A stretch of DNA of 7,116 bases, taken from Tannerellaceae bacterium. Lineage in GTDB: Bacteria > Bacteroidota > Bacteroidia > Bacteroidales > Tannerellaceae. Shown here piece after piece: positions 1 to 5,754 of the stretch (position 1 is the first letter of the stretch; every line of letters starts with the position of its first letter). Location: positions 1 through 7,116 of the forward strand of contig JAITHO010000114.1 in assembly GCA_031279915.1 (NCBI GenBank), written 5' to 3'. A program made the translations under genes and the position numbers. A model generated the notes under the pieces. That model did not search any database. It was not told the origin of the DNA and saw nothing but the letters and a program-made list of their open reading frames with translations.

Positions 1-357
1 TCTGGAAACTCGGCGGCTTGCATCGCACACGCCAATGCAGTTGAACTCGAAGTTCCGATAAATATCCTCGCCAGGCCTTTGCATGAAAAACTCCACGCAA
101 CTGTCTGTATACACCGGCGAACCGTCGGCCTCGCAAAGCGCTTTAAGCGACATTCCTTTCACGAAGAAGCGAATGAACAGGCTTGCATCTCCACGGGCAA
201 TGTCGAAGGCGGCGACAGGCTTGTAAGGGAACTCATTCCAATTAACGACATCAATATAGCTGCGAGAGGCTTGCGTTTCCATCAATGCGCCCGCTTGATG
301 CAGCTTGAGTTCATTGAGAGCGGGCAAATAAGGGATTCTAATGTTTTTCATCTTCAT
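1..357 (-). CDS. Carbohydrate-binding family 9 (DOMON)-like protein, 5' part only
   Basis: The minus-strand frame from 357 stays open to the window edge (119 codons), so the C-terminal part of the protein is missing. The translation contains YIDVVNWNEFPYKPVAAFDI, then SLFIRFFVKG, DSCVEFFM and NFEFNCIGVCDASRR. This is the pattern of the short CBM9-like or DOMON-like proteins common in Bacteroidales: a beta-sandwich with conserved aromatic and acidic positions. No signal peptide is visible, so it may be cytoplasmic; sugar binding is inferred from the family only. The start at 357 lies 6 nt after the stop of the LysE-family gene, and a second ATG two codons on (351) is an alternative start. This spacing makes it the fifth gene of the minus-strand operon. 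The family call is good; its ligand and role are unknown. Confidence 0.8.
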   Translation of the reverse strand, partial: MKMKNIRIPYLPALNELKLHQAGALMETQASRSYIDVVNWNEFPYKPVAAFDIARGDASLFIRFFVKGMSLKALCEADGSPVYTDSCVEFFMQRPGEDIYRNFEFNCIGVCDASRRVSR

Positions 358-363
358 ACTGAT

Positions 364-1026
364 TTAAAGGCATAATAAAATAATTCCTACTATTGAAATA
401 ATCATGATGAGGGTGCCGACCGTTCGATTCACTATCCAGATATCACGCATATTAAAACCAACCCAACGCTTTATTGCCGACATTATCCAAGTGATAAAAA
501 ACCACCATATCATTGCGCCAAGGCCGATGCATCCAATTCCTCCGGCCAACATCCACAGACTGTATTCCTGATCTACGAAATTGAAATGTGCATACAGGCC
601 TATGTACAGAAGCACAATCAGGGCATTACTGAAGGTGAGCAGGAATCCTGTTATCAGGTCGTAAGTGTACGAAACAGGCTTCTCCCGTTGCGCTCTCATC
701 TTAAGTACCGGATTATATCCGAAGGTATACAGGCCGAAGATGCCCAATCCTATGCTGCCAACCCATCGCAGCCATATTTCGTTGGTTTCAATGAAGCCGA
801 TTATGACTCCGAGTCCGAGACAGCTTATTGTTGCATATATCACGTCTGACAGCATTGCTCCCAGGCCGGTGAAGAAGCCGTGCCAGCGTCCTTTATATAG
901 GGTGCGCTGAATGCAGAGCGCTCCTGTGGGCCCCATTGGAGCGGATACCAAAACGCCTATCATCAGTCCTTTCCAGATTACGTCTAAGACTTTCACATAG
1001 TTTGTTGCGGCAAGTACGTTAAGCAT
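364..1026 (-). CDS. LysE-family amino-acid exporter-like membrane protein
   Basis: This is a 220-residue, very hydrophobic protein with about six predicted membrane segments (roughly residues 16-38, 48-80, 87-103, 123-147, 157-185 and 202-219). The family hallmark is at residues 30-45 (PMGPTGALCIQRTLYK), followed by the small-residue-rich second segment GFFTGLGAMLSD. Known LysE/RhtB members export amino acids or related small solutes from the cytoplasm, and the substrate here cannot be read from sequence. Its ATG overlaps the end of the ATPase gene by 8 nt (ATGCTTAA), which points to translational coupling in one operon. The N-terminus has about ten residues before the first hydrophobic segment. 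No other ATG lies close upstream of the motif, so this start is reasonable. Length and motif suit a full, intact family member. Confidence 0.88.
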   Translation of the reverse strand: MLNVLAATNYVKVLDVIWKGLMIGVLVSAPMGPTGALCIQRTLYKGRWHGFFTGLGAMLSDVIYATISCLGLGVIIGFIETNEIWLRWVGSIGLGIFGLYTFGYNPVLKMRAQREKPVSYTYDLITGFLLTFSNALIVLLYIGLYAHFNFVDQEYSLWMLAGGIGCIGLGAMIWWFFITWIMSAIKRWVGFNMRDIWIVNRTVGTLIMIISIVGIILLCL

Positions 1027-2056
1027 ATTGGGATTGGATTTGGATTTGCGGCATCGGCTGGCTCTCGGCTTCTTGCAAAGCTGTCAGGAGCTCTGATACG
1101 GATGCTACATTCCGGCAGATACCGTTGGGGTGGGTGATAATGAACTTGGAGGGGCTGATGCAGTTAATGCAGGGATAGGCGGCTGCCATGGGGAAGGGTT
1201 TCCGTCCGCTGCGGATCAGTGCGTTATTGACCCAGATGACTATTGAGGGATCGCCTTCGACGCCAACCGGCCTTGCATCTTCCTCTATGACGCGATGCTC
1301 CGACAATGGATCGAAGGTCTGACCATTCTTCTCGAAGAGGGAGGCCATCGCTCCGCCGAGAATCAAGTCTTCGGGCGTTCCGCATACAGCTTGGCTTCCG
1401 CGACGGAGCATCCAGAAGCTATCTACCGTGCGTATGGCCTGCTCAAGGTCGTGAGTGGACAGCAAAATGGTTTTGCGATGCTCGCGGGATAGCTTTCGGA
1501 GCAGCATCATGGTTTCGATCCGGCTTATGACGTCGAGGAAGGCCGTTGGCTCGTCGAGGAGGATGATCGGACATTGCTGGGCTATGGCTTTTGCGATCAT
1601 TATCTTTTGACGTTCGCCGTCGCTCATCTCGGCTAATCGACGGGCAGCGGAGGATGTCATTCCGACGGCTTCAAGCGATTGTTCGATAACATCTTTGTCG
1701 GCCTGCTTGAGCGCGCCGAAGAATCCGGTGTGAGGATGCCGTCCGAGAGCAACCAAGTCGTAGGCTCTCAAGTCGGCTGCATAGCGCTTCTGGGTCAGGA
1801 CTACTCCCACGGTTCTTGCGAGAGCTTGCGGAGAGTATTGCCGTAGGGGCTTGTCGAATAATTTTATTTGTCCGCTTATTGCCGGCTGCAATCCGCAGAG
1901 TGTGCGCAGCAAAGTTGATTTGCCGGAGCCGTTTAATCCAAGCAAGCAGGTGATAGTTCCGGAAGATAGCTCCAAATTGAGATCTTCGAAGAGCGTATTG
2001 CCGGCATATCCTATGCTAAGCTTGTGAGTTTGGAGTATGGGAGCTTCAGGCTTCAT
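1019..2056 (-). CDS. ABC transporter ATP-binding protein, FecE/BtuD-type, with C-terminal extension
   Basis: This is the ATPase subunit of an iron-chelate, haem or cobalamin importer. It would sit on the cytoplasmic face and bind the permease encoded just upstream. Visible motifs are Walker A GLNGSGKST (residues 40-48), a Q-loop Gln at 89 (VVLTQ), signature MSDGERQ (144-150), Walker B IILLDEP (164-170), the D-loop region TAFLD, and the H-loop His202 (STHD). The catalytic set is complete. Typical FecE/BtuD ATPases have about 250-270 residues. This one has 345, and the extra C-terminal 80-90 residues contain WVNNALIRSG, a CINC (CxxC, 296-299) and Cys314. Related Bacteroidota ATPases often carry a similar tail, so I see it as a lineage-specific domain and not a fusion error. 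The ATG overlaps the permease stop by 11 nt. The substrate is uncertain. Confidence 0.92.
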   Translation of the reverse strand: MKPEAPILQTHKLSIGYAGNTLFEDLNLELSSGTITCLLGLNGSGKSTLLRTLCGLQPAISGQIKLFDKPLRQYSPQALARTVGVVLTQKRYAADLRAYDLVALGRHPHTGFFGALKQADKDVIEQSLEAVGMTSSAARRLAEMSDGERQKIMIAKAIAQQCPIILLDEPTAFLDVISRIETMMLLRKLSREHRKTILLSTHDLEQAIRTVDSFWMLRRGSQAVCGTPEDLILGGAMASLFEKNGQTFDPLSEHRVIEEDARPVGVEGDPSIVIWVNNALIRSGRKPFPMAAAYPCINCISPSKFIITHPNGICRNVASVSELLTALQEAESQPMPQIQIQSQYA

Positions 2057-3065
2057 TGAAATAGTGTATATGCTTCCGACTTGCTATCACATATATAATA
2101 ATGGGCGCTCCTACCCATGGAGTAACTGCATTGAGCGGTAAAATCGTTCCTGATCCGGGAACTACCATGAGCAGGTTGCATAACAAAGCGACACAGGCTC
2201 CGGCCAAGAGCGTTACCGGCAATAACTGTCGGTGATTAGATGAGCCCAGCAGCAATCGCGCCACATGAGGTACGGCGAGGCCAATAAATGACACCGGCCC
2301 GCAGAAGGCCGTCGTAACCGCCGCCAGAAAGCCGGTGCATGCAAGTATCTTCATCCTTAGGCTACGAACATTCACTCCGAGATTTGCTGCATAAGTTTCG
2401 CCCAGAAGCAATGCATTGAGCGGTTTGATCAGCATTACCGAGAACAGCAGCCCGCCTATCGTACAAATAGCAAACAGAGGCAGGCGCTCAAGCGATATAG
2501 ACGAAAAATTACCCATTCCCCACATCACATACGAATGTACCCTATCCGCCGTAGCATAATAGTTCAAAATCGAAATGGCCGACGACGCCAGATAGCCTAT
2601 CATTATCCCAATAATTAGCAGCATCACGCTGTTGCGCACCTTTGCCGAGAAATAAATAATCAGAGCCATCACTCCTCCTGCGCCGGCGAAGGCTGCCGGA
2701 ATGATCGCCCAATAAGCTCCGAGGAAGAGCTGAGTCGTATTGCCGGCCAGCAAAATAACTGTCGCTACGCCCAAATTGGCTCCATCGCTTATTCCCAATA
2801 TTGAGGGGCCGGCCAGCGGATTGCGGAAGAAGGTTTGCAACAGCAATCCGCTTACCGCCAGCGCCGATCCTGCCAGAACTGCTGTTGCGGCCTGCGGCAG
2901 GCGCGATTGGATAACGATGCTTTGCCATGCCGATCGTTCAACCGTTTTTCCTCCCAAAATCTTCACAACATTGTCGAAGGGGATGTATACCGCGCCGTAC
3001 ACAAGGCAAGCCATAAAGAGCAGCAGCGCGAGCACGATTAATATGGGATACAGGCCTGGTTTCAA
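2046..3065 (-). CDS. FecCD/BtuC-family ABC transporter permease, TTG start
   Basis: This is a 339-residue polytopic permease of the FecCD (BtuC) family, the usual length for a protein with about ten membrane helices. Family motifs are RLPQAATAVLAGSALAVSG at 55-73 (with LLLQTFFRNPLAGPSILGI following), the coupling-helix region GETYAANLGVNVRSLRMK (222-239), and GPVSFIGLAVPHVARLLLG (256-274). It would import a metal chelate (siderophore, haem or cobalamin) across the inner membrane, powered by the next gene's ATPase. The start is unusual. The stop codon of pfkA (TAA, 3068-3066) is in the same frame and directly precedes TTG at 3065-3063, so no start further upstream is possible. The next ATG (residue 18) would cut into the first helix, so TTG is the better start. 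No periplasmic binding protein gene adjoins it, although these usually do. The substrate is not determinable. Confidence 0.9.
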   Translation of the reverse strand: MKPGLYPILIVLALLLFMACLVYGAVYIPFDNVVKILGGKTVERSAWQSIVIQSRLPQAATAVLAGSALAVSGLLLQTFFRNPLAGPSILGISDGANLGVATVILLAGNTTQLFLGAYWAIIPAAFAGAGGVMALIIYFSAKVRNSVMLLIIGIMIGYLASSAISILNYYATADRVHSYVMWGMGNFSSISLERLPLFAICTIGGLLFSVMLIKPLNALLLGETYAANLGVNVRSLRMKILACTGFLAAVTTAFCGPVSFIGLAVPHVARLLLGSSNHRQLLPVTLLAGACVALLCNLLMVVPGSGTILPLNAVTPWVGAPIIIYVIASRKHIHYFNEA

Positions 3066-4046
3066 TTAAATAGACGTGGTGCGTAAGACGTTCAGGAGGT
3101 CGCGATTGATGGGCTTCTCGTTACGGATAGCTTTGGAGAAGGGAACGTACACGATTTGTTCGCTTTGTATGCCAATCATCACGTTGCGTTGATCCTCCAT
3201 CAAAGCGTCGATAGCGGCTGCTCCCATGCGTGTTGCCATGATGCGGTCTTGTGCTGAGGGCGATCCGCCGCGCTGAAGGTGTCCGAGTATGGTTACGCGA
3301 ACGTCGAAGTGGGGATACTCCTTTTTGACGCGTTCGGCCACTCCGATTGCTCCGCCGGTGACTTCGCTTTCTGCCACCAGAACGATGCTGCTGTTTTTCG
3401 ACTTCCGCAGCCCTTGTTCTATCATTTCCGAAAGCTGATCCTTCTCCATTGATATTTCAGGGATGATTGCGGCTTCTGCGCCCGAAGCGAGGGCTCCGTT
3501 GAGGGCGAGGAATCCGGCGTCGCGCCCCATCACTTCGATGAAGAACAGGCGTTCGTGCGATGAAGCCGTATCTCTTATCTTGTCGACGCACTCCATGATG
3601 GTGTTCAGCGCAGTGTCGTATCCGATTGTGACATCGGTTCCGAAGAGATCGTTATCTATCGTTCCGGGCAATCCGACTACGGGAACGTTAAACTCTTGTG
3701 CGAAGATGCGTGCGCCGCTCAGAGTTCCGTCGCCGCCTATTGTTACCAGCGCGTCGATGTTTTCTTTGCGCAGATTTTCGTAGGCTTGCTGCCGTCCTTC
3801 GGGGGTTTTAAATTCCATGCATCGCGCGGTTTTGAGGATAGTTCCGCCGCGCTGTATGATGTTGCTTACGTTTTGAGTTTTAAATTCCTCGATTTCACCG
3901 GTGATTAATCCCTTATACCCGCGATAAATTCCCTTCACCGTCATTCCGTTGTATATAGCTGTTCGTGTAACGGCTCTGACGGCTGCGTTCATTCCCGGGG
4001 CATCTCCTCCGGAGGTTAATATTCCTATGCATTTAATAGCTGACAT
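3066..4046 (-). CDS. pfkA: ATP-dependent 6-phosphofructokinase
   Basis: This cytoplasmic enzyme phosphorylates fructose 6-phosphate to fructose 1,6-bisphosphate, the committed step of glycolysis. At 326 residues it matches bacterial PfkA (about 320). Seen in sequence are [19 protein letters not shown] (8-26), GGDGT (104-108), PGTIDND with the catalytic Asp at 131 (127-133), EVMGR (171-175), AESE (225-228) and GHLQRGG (255-261). Two positions separate ATP from pyrophosphate enzymes. Here they are Gly107 in GGDGT and Gly128 in PGTIDND; the pyrophosphate forms carry Asp and Lys. ATP is therefore the expected donor. [12 protein letters not shown] and the C-terminus resemble Bacteroidales PfkA as I know it. 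The start at 4046 is fixed by an in-frame TAA at 4053-4055 and lies 27 nt after a -7 promoter box. It is the first gene of the minus-strand operon. Confidence 0.96.
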   Translation of the reverse strand: MSAIKCIGILTSGGDAPGMNAAVRAVTRTAIYNGMTVKGIYRGYKGLITGEIEEFKTQNVSNIIQRGGTILKTARCMEFKTPEGRQQAYENLRKENIDALVTIGGDGTLSGARIFAQEFNVPVVGLPGTIDNDLFGTDVTIGYDTALNTIMECVDKIRDTASSHERLFFIEVMGRDAGFLALNGALASGAEAAIIPEISMEKDQLSEMIEQGLRKSKNSSIVLVAESEVTGGAIGVAERVKKEYPHFDVRVTILGHLQRGGSPSAQDRIMATRMGAAAIDALMEDQRNVMIGIQSEQIVYVPFSKAIRNEKPINRDLLNVLRTTSI

Positions 4047-4073
4047 AATTGCTTATATTATTTTGTTAAGTGG

Positions 4074-4081
4074 CAAAGATA
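4074..4081 (-). promoter_or_regulatory. Bacteroidota -7 promoter box for the pfkA operon
   Basis: The minus strand reads TATCTTTG here, an exact match to the Bacteroidota -7 consensus TAnnTTTG. It ends 27 nt before the pfkA ATG, which predicts a short, A/T-rich leader. No convincing TTTG -33 box is found 17-21 nt upstream. It lies downstream of the terminator at 4150-4185, the expected order between two transcription units. It probably drives pfkA and the four genes behind it. Confidence 0.6.
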
Positions 4082-4149
4082 AGCATTGCGGTTTGAGAAT
4101 TTGGAGCGTCTTTGCCGTTTTGGGGCCGATGCGAGGCCGTTGCGATTGC

Positions 4150-4185
4150 AAAATAAAGGCCGCCGTTGTGTTGAGCGGCGACCTT
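4150..4185 (-). terminator. Rho-independent terminator, minus strand
   Basis: On the minus strand, AAGGTCGCCG (4185-4176) and CGGCGGCCTT (4165-4156) form a 10-bp stem with one mismatch around a 10-nt loop. The overlapping tract TTTATTTT (4157-4150) follows. This is the form of an intrinsic terminator. It lies about 150 nt downstream of the DUF6261-like gene and just before the pfkA promoter, so it probably ends that gene's transcript and insulates the pfkA operon. Confidence 0.65.
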
Positions 4186-4334
4186 CGGAGAGACTTCCAT
4201 TCATAAAAATCATGTAGTAACTTCTAATAATTATTTTTTTCAGGGCTTGCGACGGAGGCACAAGCGGGGTTTACTTTGGTAAATGAGCATTTTGCCAAGG
4301 GCGCAAAGGCATAAAAGGCGATTACTGGAAGTTA
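4186..4334. other. 3' untranslated stretch after the DUF6261-like gene
   Basis: No credible gene is seen between the stop of the DUF6261-like gene and the terminator. The stretch mixes A/T runs with a short GC-richer part. A 9-bp inverted repeat (AGTAACTTC at 4216-4224, GAAGTTACT at 4328-4336) nearly brackets it, the second arm reaching the TAG stop codon. The arms are about 100 bp apart and may be chance. It is best read as a long 3' UTR. Confidence 0.4.
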
Positions 4335-5228
4335 CTATTCGCCTGCAGCAGGCGGATTCAGGTCTTCCGGATTAATTGGCGGCACACTTATATCTGGAGT
4401 TTGCGTATCATCCGGAGTTTCGGGATCATCAGGATCGATTGGATCTGTTTGCGAGCCATCGTCCTCCATATCCGATGAAGAGGAGCTATGTCCGCGCCTT
4501 GCGACCGTATTCCTTACCTCCGTAAGCGCGGCATTGACCGGAAGGATAATCTTGTTGAGATTTTCCTTCAGCGCCGGATCTTTCGTGCCGAGCTCATTGA
4601 TTGTGTAAGTAGAATTAATCGCATTGACAAATACTTCGAAAGCTGCGTCAGTATCATTGCGTGCCGGCATAATCGTTCCTCTGCTGGAGATAACCTCTTT
4701 GTCTGAGGCGCGTTCAACGAATTTTTGGCTAAACTCGTCGTTCGCATCTTTCAGCTCATTTTGGAGCTCCAGTAAGGCAAGGATTTGAATGGCGGGAACG
4801 TATACCGGCTTGGTGCAGTCGATCACGAAATTAGACAGCGCTCCGCCTACCGACATATACGAGCCGCGTGGCGCGTGCTTATAAGTTCTCATCAGCGGGG
4901 TGAGCGTGTTAAATGCTAGCAAACGGTCGGGAACTTTAGAAAATTCGGCGTGGGCAACCGTATGCCTGAATAATCCAAAAGCAGACACTCGTTGGTGATG
5001 CAAGAAAAGTAACTCCGGCGTCAGGGCCGATGCCATGATTTTTTTGTATATATCATCTTCATGCGCAACTTTGTTTTGCAAGACGGTGAATACCGGAACC
5101 AAGGCGGGGACTCCTCCGATGACAGGGAGTAGAGGGGGGAGAATGGCCTCTGAGAAGGCGAAAACGTGTTCTGATGCACGCAACTTTCTAAGTGGAGTTT
5201 TAAAAGGAATATTGATGGGTTTGTCCAT
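4335..5228 (-). CDS. Hypothetical protein, DUF6261-like, with acidic Pro-rich tail
   Basis: This 297-residue protein has no recognisable signal peptide or catalytic motif. Residues 1-245 look mostly alpha-helical. The arrangement of a His/Arg-rich segment around 77-95, then a segment around 150-200 with FSQKFVERAS and RNDTDAAFEVFVNAINS, and a final helix KIILPVNAALTEVRNTVARR (226-245) fits the Bacteroidota DUF6261 family as I remember it. That family has no known function. Residues 246-297 form a low-complexity tail: a Ser run (248-252) and then Asp/Pro/Thr-rich sequence such as DPIDPDDPETPDD. The tail is probably disordered. The start at 5228 is fixed by an in-frame TAA four codons upstream (5241-5243). 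It stands alone between its own -7 box and the terminator at 4150-4185. The coding call is firm; the family call is moderate. Confidence 0.75.
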   Translation of the reverse strand: MDKPINIPFKTPLRKLRASEHVFAFSEAILPPLLPVIGGVPALVPVFTVLQNKVAHEDDIYKKIMASALTPELLFLHHQRVSAFGLFRHTVAHAEFSKVPDRLLAFNTLTPLMRTYKHAPRGSYMSVGGALSNFVIDCTKPVYVPAIQILALLELQNELKDANDEFSQKFVERASDKEVISSRGTIMPARNDTDAAFEVFVNAINSTYTINELGTKDPALKENLNKIILPVNAALTEVRNTVARRGHSSSSSDMEDDGSQTDPIDPDDPETPDDTQTPDISVPPINPEDLNPPAAGE

Positions 5229-5262
5229 AGATATGAATATTTAATATGGTTGTTTAATTCGC

Positions 5263-5270
5263 CAAAGATA
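5263..5270 (-). promoter_or_regulatory. Bacteroidota -7 promoter box for the DUF6261-like gene
   Basis: The minus strand reads TATCTTTG, identical to the pfkA box. It ends 34 nt before the ATG at 5228. A TTTG lies 17 nt upstream of it (in GTTTTTG) and could serve as a slightly close -33 element. The repeat array begins about 58 bp further upstream, so the array sits just behind this promoter. Confidence 0.6.
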
Positions 5271-5390
5271 ATGTTTTTTTATATACACAAAAACAATATG
5301 CGCTCTAAAAAAATTTCATTCCTAAAAAACAAGTGTTTTTTCCTCCAAAAATCTGCTGGACGCCGATAAGACTATTTTTTTCGGCCCTGC

Positions 5391-5436
5391 AAAATGCTGG
5401 ATGAAAAAAACACTTGTTATTTCGGCCCAGCATTTT
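5391..5436. repeat. Inner hairpin 1 of the array
   Basis: AAAATGCTGG (5391-5400) in unit 1 is perfectly complementary to CCAGCATTTT (5427-5436) in unit 2, with a 26-nt interval. Further out, the T run at 5375-5381 can face the A run at 5446-5451, which would lengthen the stem imperfectly. On the plus strand the stem runs into eight T residues (5433-5440), so it looks like a terminator, but no gene upstream of it needs one. Confidence 0.65.
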
Positions 5437-5472
5437 TTTTGGCGGAAAAAACACTTGTTATATTGGCCCTGC

Positions 5473-5516
5473 AAATGTTGGGAGGAAAAAACGTTTGTTA
5501 TTTCGACCCAGCATTT
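5473..5516. repeat. Inner hairpin 2 of the array
   Basis: AAATGTTGGG (5473-5482) in unit 3 pairs with CCCAGCATTT (5507-5516) in unit 4, with one G-U-type wobble and a 24-nt interval. This copies hairpin 1 one higher-order period later. Compared with hairpin 1, the base change keeps pairing as a wobble and the stem gains one G-C pair. Confidence 0.6.
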
Positions 5517-5582
5517 TTTTTGAAGGAAAAAACACTTGTTATCGGCGTCCAGCAATTTTTGGACGAAAAAAACGATTTTTAT

Positions 5583-5714
5583 CTGGAATCAAAAAAATAT
5601 TTTGGCTGATTTTAATGGCTGCGAGGGCGTTCGGCAGCTAAATTGGCGGCATAAATCTCCTATACATTATTATATAGGGCAACTGAAGGCGTTTTTTAAT
5701 ATCAAGAAAAGCCA
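5583..5714. other. AT-rich leader between the repeat array and the patB-like promoter
   Basis: No gene is seen here. The first part (5591-5603) is an A run followed by AAAATATTTT, possibly a decayed repeat unit. A weak hairpin (GCTGC and GCAGC around 5619-5639) follows, then the inverted repeat described at 5659-5678. Confidence 0.4.
5659..5678. promoter_or_regulatory. Possible operator palindrome upstream of the patB-like gene
   Basis: CCTATA (5659-5664) and TATAGG (5673-5678) form a perfect 6-bp inverted repeat around 8 nt. It lies about 36 bp upstream of the -7 box at 5715, a position suited to a dimeric regulator. No regulator gene is nearby and the arms are A/T-rich, so chance is quite possible. 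Confidence 0.3.
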
Positions 5715-5722
5715 TATCTTTG
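5715..5722 (+). promoter_or_regulatory. Bacteroidota -7 promoter box for the patB-like gene
   Basis: TATCTTTG on the plus strand is the same octamer used for pfkA and the DUF6261-like gene. It ends 32 nt before the ATG at 5755. A T run about 20-27 nt upstream occupies the -33 region but has no clear TTTG. Confidence 0.6.
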
Positions 5723-5747
5723 GTCGCTTCAAATGAAAATGATACAG

Positions 5748-5752
5748 AAGGA
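5748..5752 (+). promoter_or_regulatory. Shine-Dalgarno-like site before the patB-like gene
   Basis: AAGGA lies 2 nt before the ATG at 5755, within AGAAGGAAC. Such a site is uncommon in this phylum. It supports 5755 over the two out-of-frame ATGs at 5733 and 5739, although the spacing is shorter than ideal. Confidence 0.45.
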
Positions 5753-5754
5753 AC

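Larger units (their letters stand above)
5335..5573. repeat. Terminal inverted repeats of the array (outer stem)
   Basis: Positions 5335-5369 and 5539-5573 are 35-bp inverted copies of each other with only a few substitutions and single-base gaps. The core TGCTGGACGCCGATAA (5354-5369) is perfectly complementary to TTATCGGCGTCCAGCA (5539-5554) over 16 bp. The arms enclose about 170 bp. They could form the outer stem of a folded RNA or a cruciform, or be the ends of a small foldback element. They come from the first (inverted) and last units of the array. Confidence 0.8.
5328..5582. repeat. AT-rich structured repeat array: five direct ~40-bp units plus one inverted unit
   Basis: Direct units begin at about 5382, 5423, 5464, 5504 and 5543 (spacing 41, 41, 40, 39). 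Each has a GC-rich start (such as CGGCCCTGC or TCGGCCCAGC), a middle ATGCTGG or CAGCATTTTTTTT, then GGAAAAAACACTTGTTAT with changes. A sixth unit at about 5328-5370 is in the opposite orientation. Units 1 and 3 share one core (CCCTGCAAA) and units 2 and 4 another (CCCAGCATTTTTTTT), giving a higher-order period of about 81 bp. The block lies between two divergent genes and has no gene-like signals. It is not a CRISPR (the intervals are related to each other) and not an ordinary terminator (both genes point away). Its class is unknown to me. Confidence 0.85.

Noticed and set aside
79..375. Plus-strand 98-codon open frame at the left edge
   Set aside because: It is the antisense shadow of the CBM9-like gene, whose minus-strand translation shows clear family motifs.
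3066..4046. Pyrophosphate-dependent phosphofructokinase
   Set aside because: The discriminating positions are Gly in GGDGT and Gly in PGTIDND, as in ATP-dependent enzymes, instead of Asp and Lys.
4058..4261. Minus-strand 67-codon open frame between the DUF6261-like gene and pfkA
   Set aside because: It runs through the terminator hairpin and the pfkA promoter and has a basic, low-information sequence with no recognised motif.
4216..4336. Small mobile element bounded by a 9-bp inverted repeat
   Set aside because: The arms are short and A/T-rich, about 100 bp apart, and one overlaps the stop codon of a gene. No target duplication is visible.
5391..5440. Ordinary rho-independent terminator (stem plus T8)
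   Set aside because: Both flanking genes are transcribed away from the region, so no upstream transcript needs to end here, and the 26-nt loop is long. A role in attenuation is possible but unsupported.
5382..5582. CRISPR array
   Set aside because: The supposed spacers are related to each other and the repeat part is poorly conserved at 16-18 bp. No cas gene is in the window.
5328..5582. Integron attC sites or cassette array
   Set aside because: No integrase gene or cassette ORFs, and the units are shorter than typical attC sites without the usual core site sequence.
5394..5609. Open frames of about 70-77 codons on both strands across the repeat array, with repeating peptides such as EKTLVI and NTCYF
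   Set aside because: The 40-41 bp unit is not a multiple of three, so the frame changes at each unit. Several frames on both strands are open at once, which reflects few stop codons in a repeat. No start signal or promoter fits. Non-coding is the better reading.
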